A DNA stretch of 64,000 bases from Synechococcus sp. Cruz-7E5 (GTDB lineage Bacteria > Cyanobacteriota > Cyanobacteriia > PCC-6307 > Cyanobiaceae): positions 144,759 through 208,758 of the forward strand of contig NZ_JAGQCE010000003.1 of the NCBI RefSeq assembly GCF_024345995.1. The letters are read 5' to 3'. Positions within the stretch are counted from its first letter, which is position 1. Each line of letters begins with the position of its first letter. Below, piece after piece: positions 47,642 through 57,622 of the stretch. The position numbers and the translations under genes were made by a program. The notes below the pieces were generated by a model. The model had not been told where the DNA came from and searched no databases. It was given only the letters and a program-made list of their open reading frames with translations.

Positions 47642-49265
47642 GGCGCACGCGCACCTGCAGGACCAGATCACGGGCCTCGGGCACCCCTGCCCAGCTGGCA
47701 ATCAGGCCATAGAGAGTCAGCCCCAGGCCGGTACTCAGCGCGCACTGAAGCAGCTGGCCCAGCAGTCCGCCTGGCCAGGCCACATAGCTGGAGAGCACCC
47801 AGGCGGCCAGCCCTCCCACTAGGGCGGCCAGCAGCAACAGCAGGCTATCCCGCCCCCAGGCCCGCAGGGGCAGGCTGCCAAGGCGCCGTTGCAGCGCCAG
47901 CAGCAATCCGGCGCAGGTGAGCACATTCACCGCCACCGTGGCCATCACCAGCCCGGCGGCACCGAAGTTGAACGCCGGGAGCTGGAGCCCCCAGGGGGTG
48001 GGCCCCCCGACGAACAACCAGCAGAAGATCACGTTGAAGCCGATCCCGGCCAGGGAGAAGCGGAATGGGGTGTTGCCATCACCCAGGGCATAGAAGACGC
48101 GCACGATCACATCACGGCCGAGGTAGGCGGGCATGCCGATCCCGTAGGCGATAAGCAGGCTCGTCACCAGCTGGGCCGCATCCACGTCGAAGGCCCCCCG
48201 CTTGTAGATCAGGGCCACGATCGGACCGGCCAGACCCACCATCAGGGCCCCCAGCGGCAGCATGCTGGCGTTCGAGAGCATCAGACCCTGGCGGATGCGG
48301 CCGACCAGGGCAGATCTGTCGGCTGGGGCAGTCAGCCGGGAGAACACCGGCAGCAGCGGCACGAGCAAGGCGTTCGAGATCAAGCCCAGCGGTGTCTGCA
48401 CCAGCAGGTTGGCGTAACCCAGGCCGGCCGCCGCACCCACCATCCCTGAGGCGAAGAACAGACTGGTGAACACATTGATCTGCAGCATCCCTGAGGAGAG
48501 CGTGGCCGGACCCATCACCTGAAGGACCTCCCTGACGCCAGGGTGCTGCCAATCCCAGACGAGCTGAAACCGATTCAGCCCCTCCTTCGCCAGGGCGGGC
48601 AGCTGGATCAGCCACTGCAGCAGCGCCCCCAGGGTGGTGGTGAGTGCCAGCACCACGCCGCCGATCACCGCCGTGGCGGGGAGGGTGATCGCCGGGCCCA
48701 GCTGCCACCAGAGAATGCCGATGCCGCCGATCATCGCCACGCTCGACACCAGCGGGCTCACCGAGGGCAGCCAGAACACGTCGGCGGCATTGAGAGCCCC
48801 GAAGCCCAGGCCGATCAGGCCGGAAAACAGGGCCATCGGCGCCATCCAGCGCAGCTGCAGCACGGCGATGGCGTGGCGCTCGTCCCCCAGCCCCGGCCCC
48901 ACCAGGGAGATCAGCGGATCGGCTCCGACCACCAGCAGCACGGTCACACCAAGCAGACCAACCCCCACCAGGGTGTTGATCGCTGCCAGCACATGGGCCC
49001 CCTCCTCGCGGGGGCGGCGGGCCAGCACGCTCACCATGGCGCTGTGGAACGGCCCGTTGATGCCCCCCAGCAGGATCAGCAGGAAACCGGGCAGTACGTA
49101 GGCGTAGTTGTAGGCGTCGTAAGCGGCTCCCACCCCGAAGGCGGCGGCGATCACCAGCTGTCGCAGCAGACCGGCCACCTTGCTCAGGGCCGTGGCCAGG
49201 GCCACGATCAGGGCGATGCGCCGCAGGGATTTCGCCATCCAGTCAGGCCGTTGGGCCCCATCCAT
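47625..49265 (-). CDS. murJ: Lipid II flippase
   Basis: 546 residues from ATG 49265 (a start at MAKSLRRIAL is also possible). About 14 membrane helices with the MurJ/MVF N-terminal region KVAGLLRQLVIAAAFGVGAAYDAYNYAYVLPG and GGINGPFHSAMV (quoted in parts: KVAGLLRQLVIAAAFGVG; AYNYAYVLPGFLL). It flips lipid II for peptidoglycan synthesis across the inner membrane. It shares the window with glmM, the first amino-sugar step. Convergent with the small hypothetical gene at 47375. Confidence 0.93.
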   Translation of the reverse strand: MDGAQRPDWMAKSLRRIALIVALATALSKVAGLLRQLVIAAAFGVGAAYDAYNYAYVLPGFLLILLGGINGPFHSAMVSVLARRPREEGAHVLAAINTLVGVGLLGVTVLLVVGADPLISLVGPGLGDERHAIAVLQLRWMAPMALFSGLIGLGFGALNAADVFWLPSVSPLVSSVAMIGGIGILWWQLGPAITLPATAVIGGVVLALTTTLGALLQWLIQLPALAKEGLNRFQLVWDWQHPGVREVLQVMGPATLSSGMLQINVFTSLFFASGMVGAAAGLGYANLLVQTPLGLISNALLVPLLPVFSRLTAPADRSALVGRIRQGLMLSNASMLPLGALMVGLAGPIVALIYKRGAFDVDAAQLVTSLLIAYGIGMPAYLGRDVIVRVFYALGDGNTPFRFSLAGIGFNVIFCWLFVGGPTPWGLQLPAFNFGAAGLVMATVAVNVLTCAGLLLALQRRLGSLPLRAWGRDSLLLLLAALVGGLAAWVLSSYVAWPGGLLGQLLQCALSTGLGLTLYGLIASWAGVPEARDLVLQVRVRLSRGS

Positions 49266-49360
49266 CGGGGGATTCTCCACCCCGTCGCCCGCAGCGAGAC
49301 CGGCCGGCCGAGCGGCAGCATGGGCGCCTGAGCCAGCCCCCCTGGCCAGCACCCGAGTTG

Positions 49361-50167
49361 ATGCCGGATCCGAAGCCCTGCCCCAGCCTGATCCTGCCGA
49401 TGCAGAACCTGGTGGAGGGGGTGCTGCTGCGCCGCTACAAACGCTTCCTGGCCGATGTGGAGCTGGCAGGCGGCCAGGTGGTGACCGCCCATTGCCCCAA
49501 CACCGGACCCATGACCGGGGTGCTCCTTCCAGGAGAACGCGTGCGCCTGCGCCACGACCCCAGGCCCGAGCGCAAGCTGGCCTGGACCTGGGAGCAGGCC
49601 CTGGTGAGGGGCAGTGACGGCCAGGCCTGCTGGGTGGGGGTGAACACGGCCCTCCCCAACCGACTGGTGCGGGCCACGATCGAAGCGGGCTGCCTGGAGC
49701 GCTGGCTGGGACCGATCGAATCGATCCGCGCCGAGGTGCCCTACGGGCAGAACCGTCGCAGCCGGATCGATCTGCTGCTGAGCCCTCCCGCCGACGCCGC
49801 CGACCCGCGACCGATCTACCTGGAGGTCAAGAACACCACCTGGAGCCGGGGGGAGCTTGCTCTGTTCCCGGATACGGTCACCGAGAGGGGCCAGAAGCAC
49901 CTTCGCGAGCTGATGGCCGTTGGACCCGAAGCCCGCGGCCTGCTCGTTCCCTGCCTGAGCCGCGCCGACGTGACGGCCTTCGCACCGGGGGATTCGGCGG
50001 ATCCCCGCTACGGCGAGCTGTTCCGGGAGGCCCTGGCGGCAGGGGTTCAGGTACTGCCCCTGCGCTACCGCTTCAGCGCCGAGGGCGTGAGCTGGCTCGG
50101 CGTGGCCGAGTTGATCCCCAGCGAACCCCCGGCGCCTCCCAACGCAAACGGATCAGAGGTTTTGTAG
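49361..50167 (+). CDS. sfsA: SfsA-family DNA-binding protein
   Basis: 268 residues; ATG 49361 or MQNLVEG at 49400. Typical SfsA motifs: VTAHCPNTGPMTGVLLPGE, TWEQALVRG and LEVKNTTWSRGELALFPDTVT with the Glu-Val-Lys core of its nuclease-like fold. Named in E. coli for stimulating sugar fermentation; the biochemical role in cyanobacteria is unknown. Single gene between murJ (divergent) and amt. Confidence 0.9.
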   Translation: MPDPKPCPSLILPMQNLVEGVLLRRYKRFLADVELAGGQVVTAHCPNTGPMTGVLLPGERVRLRHDPRPERKLAWTWEQALVRGSDGQACWVGVNTALPNRLVRATIEAGCLERWLGPIESIRAEVPYGQNRRSRIDLLLSPPADAADPRPIYLEVKNTTWSRGELALFPDTVTERGQKHLRELMAVGPEARGLLVPCLSRADVTAFAPGDSADPRYGELFREALAAGVQVLPLRYRFSAEGVSWLGVAELIPSEPPAPPNANGSEVL

Positions 50168-50231
50168 CGAACGCCACCAGCGATTGATGCCGCACCGTGC
50201 ACTTTTGCCATGTAGGAACGCCCTTGGGCGT
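50164..50231 (+). promoter_or_regulatory. amt: amt upstream region: weak NtcA-like site and hairpin
   Basis: GTA-GCGAACGC-CAC (50164-50177) differs from GTA-N8-TAC at one base, but the expected -10 element 22 bases on is poor. A hairpin ACGCCC/GGGCGT with loop TT lies at 50218-50231, before the ATG at 50275. Nitrogen control of amt is known generally, but this site is only a candidate. Confidence 0.35.
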
Positions 50232-50274
50232 GATCCATCCTCTCTCCGCAAAATCCTGTGCGACGTTCCGCTCC

Positions 50275-51735
50275 ATGACAGTTGCTCCTCACGCCCCTGG
50301 GCGACGCCGGCCGCGGCGTCTTCAGGAGGCGAGTCTGCTCGAGGCTCCCGAACTGCTGCTGCGCAGCATCCGCGGGCTCTCCAATTCCCGCACGCTCACC
50401 TGGCTGGCCTGTGTGCCCCTGGCCCTCTTCGGCCTCGGGGTGTTCAACCTCTCCGCCCACGCTGCCGAGCTTCCTGAGCTCACTCCGGCTTTCCTGATCA
50501 ACAATGTCTGGCTGCTGATCGCCGCCATTCTGGTGATCTTCATGAACGCCGGCTTCGCCATGGTCGAAGCCGGTCTCTGCCGCCAGAAGAACGCCACCAA
50601 CATCCTCGCCAAGAACCTGATCGTGTTCGCCCTTGCGGCGAGCGCCTACTGGCTGATCGGCTTCTCGCTGATGTACGGCGAGCCGGTGATTCCCGGTTGG
50701 CTCTTCTACGGCAAGGGCGGCCCGCTGGGTCTGTTCTTCGACCCCACCGTGACCCCGCAGATGGTCACCGACGGCGCCCTGGTGCCCTCGGTCGATTTCC
50801 TCTTCCAGGTGGCCTTCGCTGGTACCTCCGCAACGATCGTTTCGGGTCTGGTGGCTGAGCGGATCAAGTTCGGCGAGTTCGTGGTCTTCTCGCTGGTGCT
50901 GGTGGCCTTCGTCTATCCGATAGCGGGCAGCTGGAAATGGAATGCAGCCGGCTGGCTCAACCAGCTCGGCTTCATCGATTTCGCCGGCTCCACCTTGGTT
51001 CACACCGTTGGCGCTTGCGCTGGTCTGGCCGGAGCGATGATCCTGGGCCCCAGAATCGGAAAATTCGAAGACGGTAAGACCCAGGCCATCCCCGGCCACA
51101 ACCTGGCGATTGCCACTCTTGGCTGCCTGATCCTCTGGATCGGCTGGTACGGCTTCAACCCGGGTTCGGTCCTGGCGATGAACGAAACTGTTCCTTACAT
51201 CGCTGTGACCACCACCCTCGGGGCCGCCGGAGGGGGCATTGCTGGAACAATCTTCTCCCAGCTGCATTCAGGCAAACCCGACCTCACCATGACGATCAAC
51301 GGCATCCTGGCCGGTCTGGTCGGGATCACCGCTGGCTGCGACGGCTTCTCAATGCCCGCTGCCTGGGTGGTTGGGTTCATCGCCGGCACCCTGGTGGTGT
51401 TCTCTGTCAGTTTCGTCGACAGCCTCGGCATTGATGATCCGGTTGGTGCCTGGTCGGTACACGGCACCTGCGGCATCTGGGGCACACTCGCCGTAGGTCT
51501 GTTCAGCACCGACAAGGGCCTGCTCCTTGGCAAGGGTTTCGCCCAGCTCGGTCTTCAGATCCTTGGTTCCCTCAGCTACGCGATTTTCGCCCTCGTCACC
51601 TCCTGGATCATCTGGTCTGTCCTCGCGGGTCTCTCTGGGGGCATCCGCGTCACAGAGAGAGAAGAGATCGAAGGTCTCGATATCTCGGAGCACGGGATGG
51701 AGGCCTATCCCGACTTCGCATCCACGACGAACTGA
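50275..51735 (+). CDS. amt: Ammonium transporter
   Basis: 486 residues from ATG 50275. An N-terminal extension of about 45 residues with a signal-like segment ([18 protein letters not shown]) ending in SAHA precedes the Amt core with 11 helices: [41 protein letters not shown], and the conserved AxEFxG-type. Imports ammonium/methylammonium for glutamine synthetase; regulated by nitrogen status in cyanobacteria. A strong terminator follows 40 bases after the stop. Confidence 0.95.
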   Translation: MTVAPHAPGRRRPRRLQEASLLEAPELLLRSIRGLSNSRTLTWLACVPLALFGLGVFNLSAHAAELPELTPAFLINNVWLLIAAILVIFMNAGFAMVEAGLCRQKNATNILAKNLIVFALAASAYWLIGFSLMYGEPVIPGWLFYGKGGPLGLFFDPTVTPQMVTDGALVPSVDFLFQVAFAGTSATIVSGLVAERIKFGEFVVFSLVLVAFVYPIAGSWKWNAAGWLNQLGFIDFAGSTLVHTVGACAGLAGAMILGPRIGKFEDGKTQAIPGHNLAIATLGCLILWIGWYGFNPGSVLAMNETVPYIAVTTTLGAAGGGIAGTIFSQLHSGKPDLTMTINGILAGLVGITAGCDGFSMPAAWVVGFIAGTLVVFSVSFVDSLGIDDPVGAWSVHGTCGIWGTLAVGLFSTDKGLLLGKGFAQLGLQILGSLSYAIFALVTSWIIWSVLAGLSGGIRVTEREEIEGLDISEHGMEAYPDFASTTN

Positions 51736-51775
51736 GCCCCTGGCTCTTCCCGTTCCGACCGCATGGTCGTGACTG

Positions 51776-51801
51776 GCCCCGGTCCCCACCGGGGCTTTTT
51801 T
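51776..51801 (+). terminator. Terminator of amt
   Basis: GCCCCGG, loop TCCCCA, CCGGGGC followed by six T. Confidence 0.92.
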
Positions 51802-51860
51802 CCGCCCGATCATGGTCCTCAGCCCATAGAGTCGGCCCCTGCATGCCTTGCGGCGACGCC

Positions 51861-53057
51861 ATGGACACCCGCGCCTTCAAACGCTCGTTGCACCACTCCG
51901 AGCGCTACAACCGCCGCGGTTTCGGTCTGGGTGAGCAGGTGGCCGGGAGTCTCGAGCAGGCCTATCAGAGCGATCTGATCGCCGGTCTGCGGGACAACGG
52001 CTACGAGCTGCGCCATGGCCGTCTCACTGTGCGCCTGGCTGAGGCCTTCGGCTTCTGCTGGGGCGTGGAACGCGCCGTGGCCATGGCCTACGAAACCCGG
52101 CGGCACTACCCCAGCGAGCGGATCTGGATCACCAACGAAATCATCCACAATCCCTCGGTTAACGCCCATCTGCGCGACATGAACGTCTTGTTCATCCGCG
52201 TCGAGGAAGGGGTCAAGGACTTCTCGGAGGTGGGCGTCGGTGATGTGGTGATCCTGCCGGCCTTCGGTGCCACCGTGCAGGAAATGCAGCTCCTGAACGA
52301 GCGCGGCTGTCACATCGTCGACACCACCTGTCCCTGGGTCTCGAAGGTGTGGAACACCGTGGAGAAGCACAAGAAGCACGCCTTCAGCTCGATCATCCAC
52401 GGCAAGGTGAAGCACGAGGAAACCCTCGCCACCAGCTCCTTCGCCGGCACCTATCTGGTGGTGCTTGATCTGGCCGAGGCCCAGATGGTCTGCGACTACA
52501 TCCTGGGCAAGGGCGACCGCGAGGCCTTCATCACCCACTTCGCCAAGGCGTCCTCCCCGGGATTCGATCCCGATCTGGATCTGGTGCGTGTCGGTGTGGC
52601 CAATCAGACGACGATGCTCAAGAGTGAAACCGAGGAAATCGGGCGCATGTTCGAGCGCACCATGCTGCAGCGCTACGGCCCAGCTGAGCTCAACGACCAC
52701 TTCCTGGCCTTCAACACCATCTGCGACGCCACCCAGGAGCGGCAGGACGCCATGTTCTCCCTGGTGGATGAACCGCTCGATCTGATGGTCGTCATCGGCG
52801 GGTACAACTCCTCGAACACCACTCACCTGCAGGAGATCGCCATCAGCCGCGGCATCCGCTCCTTCCACATCGACACACCCGAGCGGATCGGGCCGGGCAA
52901 CCGCATCGAGCACATGCCCCTTGGGGGCGATCTTGAGGTGGTGGCGCCCTTCCTGCCGGAGGGCCCACTGCGCGTGGGCATCACCTCCGGCGCCTCGACT
53001 CCCGACCGGGTGGTGGAGGACGTGATCCGCCACCTCATGGAGCTTTGCGACAACTGA
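51861..53057 (+). CDS. ispH: 4-hydroxy-3-methylbut-2-enyl diphosphate reductase
   Basis: 398 residues from ATG 51861 (51843 possible). Three iron-sulphur cysteines are in [31 protein letters not shown] and [16 protein letters not shown], and the active-site [15 protein letters not shown] is present. Last step of the MEP isoprenoid pathway, giving IPP and DMAPP for carotenoids, chlorophyll and quinones. The long form of cyanobacteria and plastids. Confidence 0.96.
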   Translation: MDTRAFKRSLHHSERYNRRGFGLGEQVAGSLEQAYQSDLIAGLRDNGYELRHGRLTVRLAEAFGFCWGVERAVAMAYETRRHYPSERIWITNEIIHNPSVNAHLRDMNVLFIRVEEGVKDFSEVGVGDVVILPAFGATVQEMQLLNERGCHIVDTTCPWVSKVWNTVEKHKKHAFSSIIHGKVKHEETLATSSFAGTYLVVLDLAEAQMVCDYILGKGDREAFITHFAKASSPGFDPDLDLVRVGVANQTTMLKSETEEIGRMFERTMLQRYGPAELNDHFLAFNTICDATQERQDAMFSLVDEPLDLMVVIGGYNSSNTTHLQEIAISRGIRSFHIDTPERIGPGNRIEHMPLGGDLEVVAPFLPEGPLRVGITSGASTPDRVVEDVIRHLMELCDN

Positions 53058-53102
53058 GGGCGAATGCCGGGAGCGGCTGAGCGGAGCCCTCCCAACCCTC
53101 AG
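53054..53102 (+). repeat. Nested inverted repeat spanning ispH stop
   Basis: CTGAGGG (53054-53060, containing the ispH stop) pairs with CCCTCAG (53096-53102), enclosing GGGAG (53069-53073) and CTCCC (53089-53093). It ends 5 bases before the next start. No T-run follows, so it might be a pause or leader structure. Confidence 0.4.
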
Positions 53103-53106
53103 CTCC

Positions 53107-53919
53107 GTGGCTGTCACAACCGCGCCGGCGGCCCATGCAAGCTGCAGTTACATTGATTCACTGTCTCCCGCCATCACGGGGTACTTGCTTGGGCCTCGAG
53201 GAGATCGAACAGTTTTGAGCACCGCTCTGTCCCGCGACGCCTCGACAACCGTGGCCTTTGCCCAGGATCCGGAGTCTGCCCAGTGCCCGCCAGCGGAAGC
53301 CCTGCCCCTGCGCCACAGCGACGATCTTCGGGTTCGCCGGTACAGCAGCCGCTTCGCTGATGTCATGGAGATGCGGGCTCCGTCCCACTCCGTGGCCACC
53401 TATCTCGACCACCACGATGGCTGGTTCCGACGTTGCGCGGCTCCGATGACGGTGCAACCGCTCGGGACCAACGGCTATGCCCTGACCCTGGGGCGCTTCG
53501 GCAATTTCGGCTTCGAGGTGGAACCCACCATCGGCCTGGAGCTCCTGCCCCAGAGCGAAGGCATCTATCGCATCGTCACAGCAGCAGCCTTGAGCACCCC
53601 TGACGCCAGCCTGCAGGAGATCTATGACGTCGAATTCAACGCCGCCCTGCAGCTGGAGCAGGGCTCAGAGGGCGAGCCTGATTCAGGGACTGAGGCCGGC
53701 ATCCTCACCCAGGTGCGCTGGGAACTCGACCTGTGCGTGTGGATCCGGCTGCCAGCGGTGATCGGCCTGCTTCCCGACAAGCTGGTCCAATCCAGCGGCG
53801 ATCACCTGCTGCGTCAGATCGTGCGTCAGATCTCGCGCAAGCTCACCTGGAAGGTCCAGGAAGACTTTCACGCCACCCACGAGCTGGAATGCCCGCCCCG
53901 ACGCCGGGCCCCCTTCTGA
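53107..53919 (+). CDS. DUF1997-family protein
   Basis: 270 residues from GTG 53107; the true start may be later (TTG 53215), since the first 35 residues look unlike the family. The core, VRRYSSRFADVMEMRAPSHSVATYLDHH, GTNGYALTLGRFGNFGFEVEPTIGLEL and VWIRLPAVIGLLPDKLV in parts, is characteristic of DUF1997, a cyanobacterial and plant family of unknown function. Single gene 49 bases after ispH. Confidence 0.75.
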   Translation: MAVTTAPAAHASCSYIDSLSPAITGYLLGPRGDRTVLSTALSRDASTTVAFAQDPESAQCPPAEALPLRHSDDLRVRRYSSRFADVMEMRAPSHSVATYLDHHDGWFRRCAAPMTVQPLGTNGYALTLGRFGNFGFEVEPTIGLELLPQSEGIYRIVTAAALSTPDASLQEIYDVEFNAALQLEQGSEGEPDSGTEAGILTQVRWELDLCVWIRLPAVIGLLPDKLVQSSGDHLLRQIVRQISRKLTWKVQEDFHATHELECPPRRRAPF

Positions 53920-53938
53920 CAGCCTTCTGATCAAGGCC

Positions 53939-54397
53939 TCAGCGATCGGTCCAGATCTTGTTGACGATCTGCATGCCAGTGACCGCCTGCCAGAGGAAGA
54001 GGGTCATCAGGGTCATGTTCAGGCCGACATGGGCCTTGCGGGCAATCAGGTTGCCTTTGAGCATCAATGGCGAGAGGGAGGCCGCCACGGCGATCAGGCT
54101 GACCATGGCGATGCCCACCAGCAGGTGTGGACCCACGAACAGCTTGCCGTTGTTGATGTAGGTGACGGCCATGCCGCCGAAGCTGCCGAGCACCATCACC
54201 GCCAGCACGATCGAGCCGATCTGGAAGTGGCGTTGACCGAACTTGCCCTTGATCAGCTCCTTGCGCTGCTCCGCATCGGCTGTGCGGGTCTTCTTGGCCT
54301 TGATGCCCAGGATCAGGGCATAGCCGGAGAGGGCCAGCAACACCCACATCAGCAGCGGGTGCAAAAAATTCAGATTGAAAGCGAGAGCGTCAGGCAT
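53939..54397 (-). CDS. DUF4079-family membrane protein
   Basis: 152 residues from ATG 54397. Four helices: LNFLHPLLMWVLLALSGYAL, IGSIVLAVMVLGSFGGMAV, GPHLLVGIAMVSLIAVAASL and HVGLNMTLMTLFLWQAVTGM. Conserved histidines in HPLLMW, HFQIGS, GPHLLVG and KAHVGLN are placed like heme ligands of cytochrome b561-type proteins. DUF4079 is a cyanobacterial membrane family; heme binding is my inference from the histidines. Confidence 0.8.
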   Translation of the reverse strand: MPDALAFNLNFLHPLLMWVLLALSGYALILGIKAKKTRTADAEQRKELIKGKFGQRHFQIGSIVLAVMVLGSFGGMAVTYINNGKLFVGPHLLVGIAMVSLIAVAASLSPLMLKGNLIARKAHVGLNMTLMTLFLWQAVTGMQIVNKIWTDR

Positions 54398-54477
54398 GGT
54401 CACGGGGTGAAGCCGTTGGCAGCGAAACTACTGCTTCCCATTCTCCCCGTGCCGTTCGGCGCCCACGGCTGACCCGT

Positions 54478-56031
54478 TCAGTGCAGGAAGTGCCGGCGGC
54501 CGGTGCAGATCATCGCCAGATCGAGCTGGTCACAAGCCTGGATCGACTCCCCGTCGCGCATGCTGCCGCCCGGCTGGATCACCGCGGTGATCCCATGCTC
54601 CGCCGCCAGCCGCACGGTGTCAGCGAAGGGAAAGAAACCATCACTGGCGAGCACCGCCCCCTGGCTGGAAACTCCAGCCGACTCCAGGGCGAGCCTGGCT
54701 GAGCCGACCCGGTTCATCTGGCCGGCACCGATCCCCAGGCTGACCCCGCCCCTGGCCACCACGATCGCGTTGGAGCGCACATGGCGCACCAGGCGCCAGG
54801 CGAAACGCAGGTCGTCGAGCTCGGCGGGGCTGGGCGGCCGCTTACTGACGACCTGCCAATCGGCTTCGCTGACGGGCCGGTCATCGAGGTCCTGGGACAG
54901 GAGGCCGCCGAGCACGGTGCGCAGCTGGCGCCGCGGCGCCAGCGCCACTGCCTCCGCGGGCAGCTCCAGCAGACGCAGGTTGGCCTTGGCCCCCAACAGC
55001 GCGAGGGCCTCCTCGCTGTAACCGGGCGCCACAACACATTCCAGGAACAGGCTGGTGAGCCGCTCGGCACTTGCCCCATCGACCCCAGTGTTGAGGGCAA
55101 CGATGCCTCCGAAGGCCGAGACCGAATCCGCCTCCAGGGCCCGCTGCAGCGCCTCGGAGGCGCTTCTGCCCACGGCCGCACCGCAGGGGTTGGTGTGTTT
55201 CACCACAACAGCCGCGGGTTTGACGTCGGCGCCGTACCCGAACTCCCTCACGGTGGCCAGGGCGGCATCGAGGTCGAGCAGGTTGTTGAAGCTGAGCTCC
55301 TTGCCCTGCAGCTGCCGGGCCCCGCCCCAGCCCGCCCCGGGCTCGCTGTACCAGCCGGCCTGCTGGTGGGGATTCTCGCCATAGCGCAGGGGCTGGCGCA
55401 AGGGCAACTCCAGCCGCAGAGGGAGCTCCTGCTCTGCGGCCGCAGGCTCCAGTTTCTCCGCCAGCCAGCTGCTGATGGCGCTGTCGTAACTGGCGGTGTG
55501 ACGGAAGGCCTCAAGGGCGAGCTGGCGGCGCAGGGAGGCATCGACACGACCGCCGGCCAGGGCCGCGAGGAAGTCGCCGTACTGGCCGGGGGCAGTGAGC
55601 ACCGCCACGTCAGCATGGTTCTTGGCGGCGGCACGCACCATGGCCGGGCCACCGATATCGATCGTTTCCACCGCCGTCTCCCAGGAGACGGCCGGGTCGG
55701 CCACCACTTCGCGGAAGGGATAGAGGTTCACCACCACCACATCGATTGGGGTGATCGCCTGGGACTCCAGATCAGCTCTGTGGGCTGGATCCTCCCGGCG
55801 GGCCAGGATGCCGCCGTGAATGCGCGGATGCAGGGTCTTGACCCGGCCGCCGAGAATTTCCGGCGATCCGGTGTGATCGGCCACGCGGGTCACCGGCAGG
55901 CCGGCGGCGGCCAGGGCGGCCGCGGTGCCGCCACTTGAGAGCAGGCTGTAGCCATGGCGGTGGTGCAGGGCCGTGGCGAGTTCCACCAAGCCCTGCTTGT
56001 CCGACACACTCAGCAGCGCGGTGGGGGCCAT
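54478..56031 (-). CDS. purH: Bifunctional AICAR formyltransferase / IMP cyclohydrolase
   Basis: 517 residues from ATG 56031 (56058 also possible). The N-terminal MGS-like cyclohydrolase domain starts [20 protein letters not shown] and has [17 protein letters not shown] and [15 protein letters not shown]. The formyltransferase domain has [13 protein letters not shown] and [11 protein letters not shown], with [12 protein letters not shown] near the end. It performs the last two steps of purine synthesis with folate from the glyA pathway. Confidence 0.96.
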   Translation of the reverse strand: MAPTALLSVSDKQGLVELATALHHRHGYSLLSSGGTAAALAAAGLPVTRVADHTGSPEILGGRVKTLHPRIHGGILARREDPAHRADLESQAITPIDVVVVNLYPFREVVADPAVSWETAVETIDIGGPAMVRAAAKNHADVAVLTAPGQYGDFLAALAGGRVDASLRRQLALEAFRHTASYDSAISSWLAEKLEPAAAEQELPLRLELPLRQPLRYGENPHQQAGWYSEPGAGWGGARQLQGKELSFNNLLDLDAALATVREFGYGADVKPAAVVVKHTNPCGAAVGRSASEALQRALEADSVSAFGGIVALNTGVDGASAERLTSLFLECVVAPGYSEEALALLGAKANLRLLELPAEAVALAPRRQLRTVLGGLLSQDLDDRPVSEADWQVVSKRPPSPAELDDLRFAWRLVRHVRSNAIVVARGGVSLGIGAGQMNRVGSARLALESAGVSSQGAVLASDGFFPFADTVRLAAEHGITAVIQPGGSMRDGESIQACDQLDLAMICTGRRHFLH

Positions 56032-56178
56032 GGACGGTCGTGATGGCGTGCTGGCCACAACTTACGCAGCAGCAGCACCCCAACAGCACCAACCGCGCAG
56101 CACCATGGCCCCAGCTCCGGCTCAGGCTCCGGCCCTGACGCCTGCACCCCCACCCGAGCGCGCCATTACCCAATTGCC

Positions 56179-56784
56179 ATGACGGATGACCTTCTGATCC
56201 GCGGACCCGCCGCCGCCGAGCAACGGCTGGTGCTGCTGCATGGCTGGGGCGCCGATGCCGACGACCTGCTGGATCTGGGGGAGGAACTCGCCAGCCGCGA
56301 CACAGGGGTGATCAGCCTGCGCGCCCCCGAACCCCACCCCTACGGAGTCGGGCGCCAGTGGTATGACCTGCAACAGCCGGAGTGGCCGGGCCTGGCGGAG
56401 GCCAGGCTGCTGCTGCGCCAGCGGCTGGAGGCCCTGGCGGACACCCTGCCCCTGGAGCGGACCATTGTTCTCGGCTTCTCCCAGGGTGCTGCCATGGCCC
56501 TGGATGTGGCCGGCGATCTGCCGGTGGCCGGGGTGATCAGCTGCAGCGGCTATCCCCACCCCGGCTGGAGCCCGCAATCCCCCTTACCGCCGATCCTGCT
56601 CACCCACGGCCGGGCGGACCCGGTGGTGCCCTATGGCGCCAGCGAAGAGCTGCAGCGGCTCTGGCAGAGCGCCGGGGGGGAGAGTGAGTTACTGGGCTTC
56701 CCAGGGGGACACAGCATTGACCCGGCCCTGTTCCCCGCGCTGCGCTCCTTCCTGCAGAGGCACTGGCCCCAGCCACGCCCATAA
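56179..56784 (+). CDS. Alpha/beta-hydrolase, carboxylesterase/phospholipase type
   Basis: 201 residues. Begins with LVLLHGWGADADDLLDLGEEL, catalytic serine in VLGFSQGAAMALDV, aspartate in LLTHGRADPVVPYG and histidine in GGHSIDPALF. This is the small acyl-protein-thioesterase-like esterase family. Cytoplasmic; substrate unknown. Convergent with the DUF3155 gene, with a shared inverted repeat between them. Confidence 0.9.
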   Translation: MTDDLLIRGPAAAEQRLVLLHGWGADADDLLDLGEELASRDTGVISLRAPEPHPYGVGRQWYDLQQPEWPGLAEARLLLRQRLEALADTLPLERTIVLGFSQGAAMALDVAGDLPVAGVISCSGYPHPGWSPQSPLPPILLTHGRADPVVPYGASEELQRLWQSAGGESELLGFPGGHSIDPALFPALRSFLQRHWPQPRP

Positions 56785-56787
56785 ACA

Positions 56788-56818
56788 AACCCCTGGGATC
56801 CATGGATCCACAGGGGTT
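56788..56818. terminator. Bidirectional terminator-like inverted repeat
   Basis: AACCCCTG-GGATCC, loop AT, GGATCC-ACAGGGGTT forms a stem with one internal mismatch. It lies between the convergent esterase and DUF3155 genes. The T-rich side (TTTGTTTAT) is on the minus strand. Confidence 0.65.
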
Positions 56819-56845
56819 GATCGGGCGGTGCCCCAGGGGCAGACC

Positions 56846-57217
56846 TCAGACGAAGGCGTATTCGTACTCTTCCATCTCTTCCCAGTCGTCGGAGCCAGTG
56901 GACTCAAGGCCGGCGAAGAGGTTGTCCTCACCGACCTGATCGACGATCAGGCGCAGGGAGGGGAACAGAAAGTGGTTCTCCTCGGCGTACTGGGCGCTGA
57001 ACAGGCCCTTCTCACCCCAGAAGAAACGATCGGTGGTGTGCTCGTTGCGGCGGACGTTGAGCAGTGCGGGCGCTTCAAGGCCGGTTTCGGCGATGTAGCG
57101 GCGGGCAGCGGTGACCGGCTTGTGCTCTCCGGTCTCAAGGTTGTGGGTGGGCACGTGGGCGAGCACGCGCTGACCGGCGAGACGACGGCGACTGATCCGC
57201 TTGCGCTTCTTGGACAT
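56846..57217 (-). CDS. DUF3155-family protein
   Basis: 123 residues from ATG 57217, preceded by AGGGAG. A strongly basic start MSKKRKRISRRRLAGQRVL suggests nucleic-acid binding. The middle (KPVTAARRYIAETGLEAP) and the acidic end (DDWEEMEEYEYAFV) match DUF3155, a small cyanobacterial family of unknown function. Confidence 0.85.
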   Translation of the reverse strand: MSKKRKRISRRRLAGQRVLAHVPTHNLETGEHKPVTAARRYIAETGLEAPALLNVRRNEHTTDRFFWGEKGLFSAQYAEENHFLFPSLRLIVDQVGEDNLFAGLESTGSDDWEEMEEYEYAFV

Positions 57218-57622
57218 GAAACAACTCCCTAGGGGGAGATGGAGAGGGATGGAGAGGATGGGGCGGTCTCGCAGGACGAGACAAACCTGCTGAGCGCTCC
57301 CTGGGGAAGCGCAGGCACGTCCAGACATCTGGCTACCGGGAGCGGAATTCCTGGGGCGGCTGCTGGCAGCTGCTCAGGGAATCGCCAGACAGGAAGCAAC
57401 TCGGAGGCATCCCAGGGAATGCCTCCGAACAGCGGAGGGACGGGTCTCTCTCTGCTGTAGCCTCGTTTGCAGAAAAGTGCAACCGATGCGTTCGCCCCTG
57501 CACCTGGAGGTCCGCTCGCGGACCGCGAAGTAGTGGTCGATAGGTAAATCTTAAGGCAAAATCCCAGATTTCAACCACGGTTCCCGGAACTTTTTTTTGC
57601 AGGCTTTCCCGGCCAGGCCACG
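57218..57622 (+). ncRNA. Gene-free region with hairpins and T8 run; possible small RNA
   Basis: No gene is supported in these 405 bases. Structure is frequent: GGAGGCAT/ATGCCTCC (57403-57426), GGTCCGC/GCGGACC (57509-57524), AAATCT/AGATTT (57546-57571), and GTTC/GAAC (57580-57590) followed by eight T (57591-57598). The last resembles a terminator, though with a weak stem. A transcript from about 57460 to 57598 on the plus strand would be small-RNA sized. Alternatively these are leader elements of the histidine kinase gene. Confidence 0.35.
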
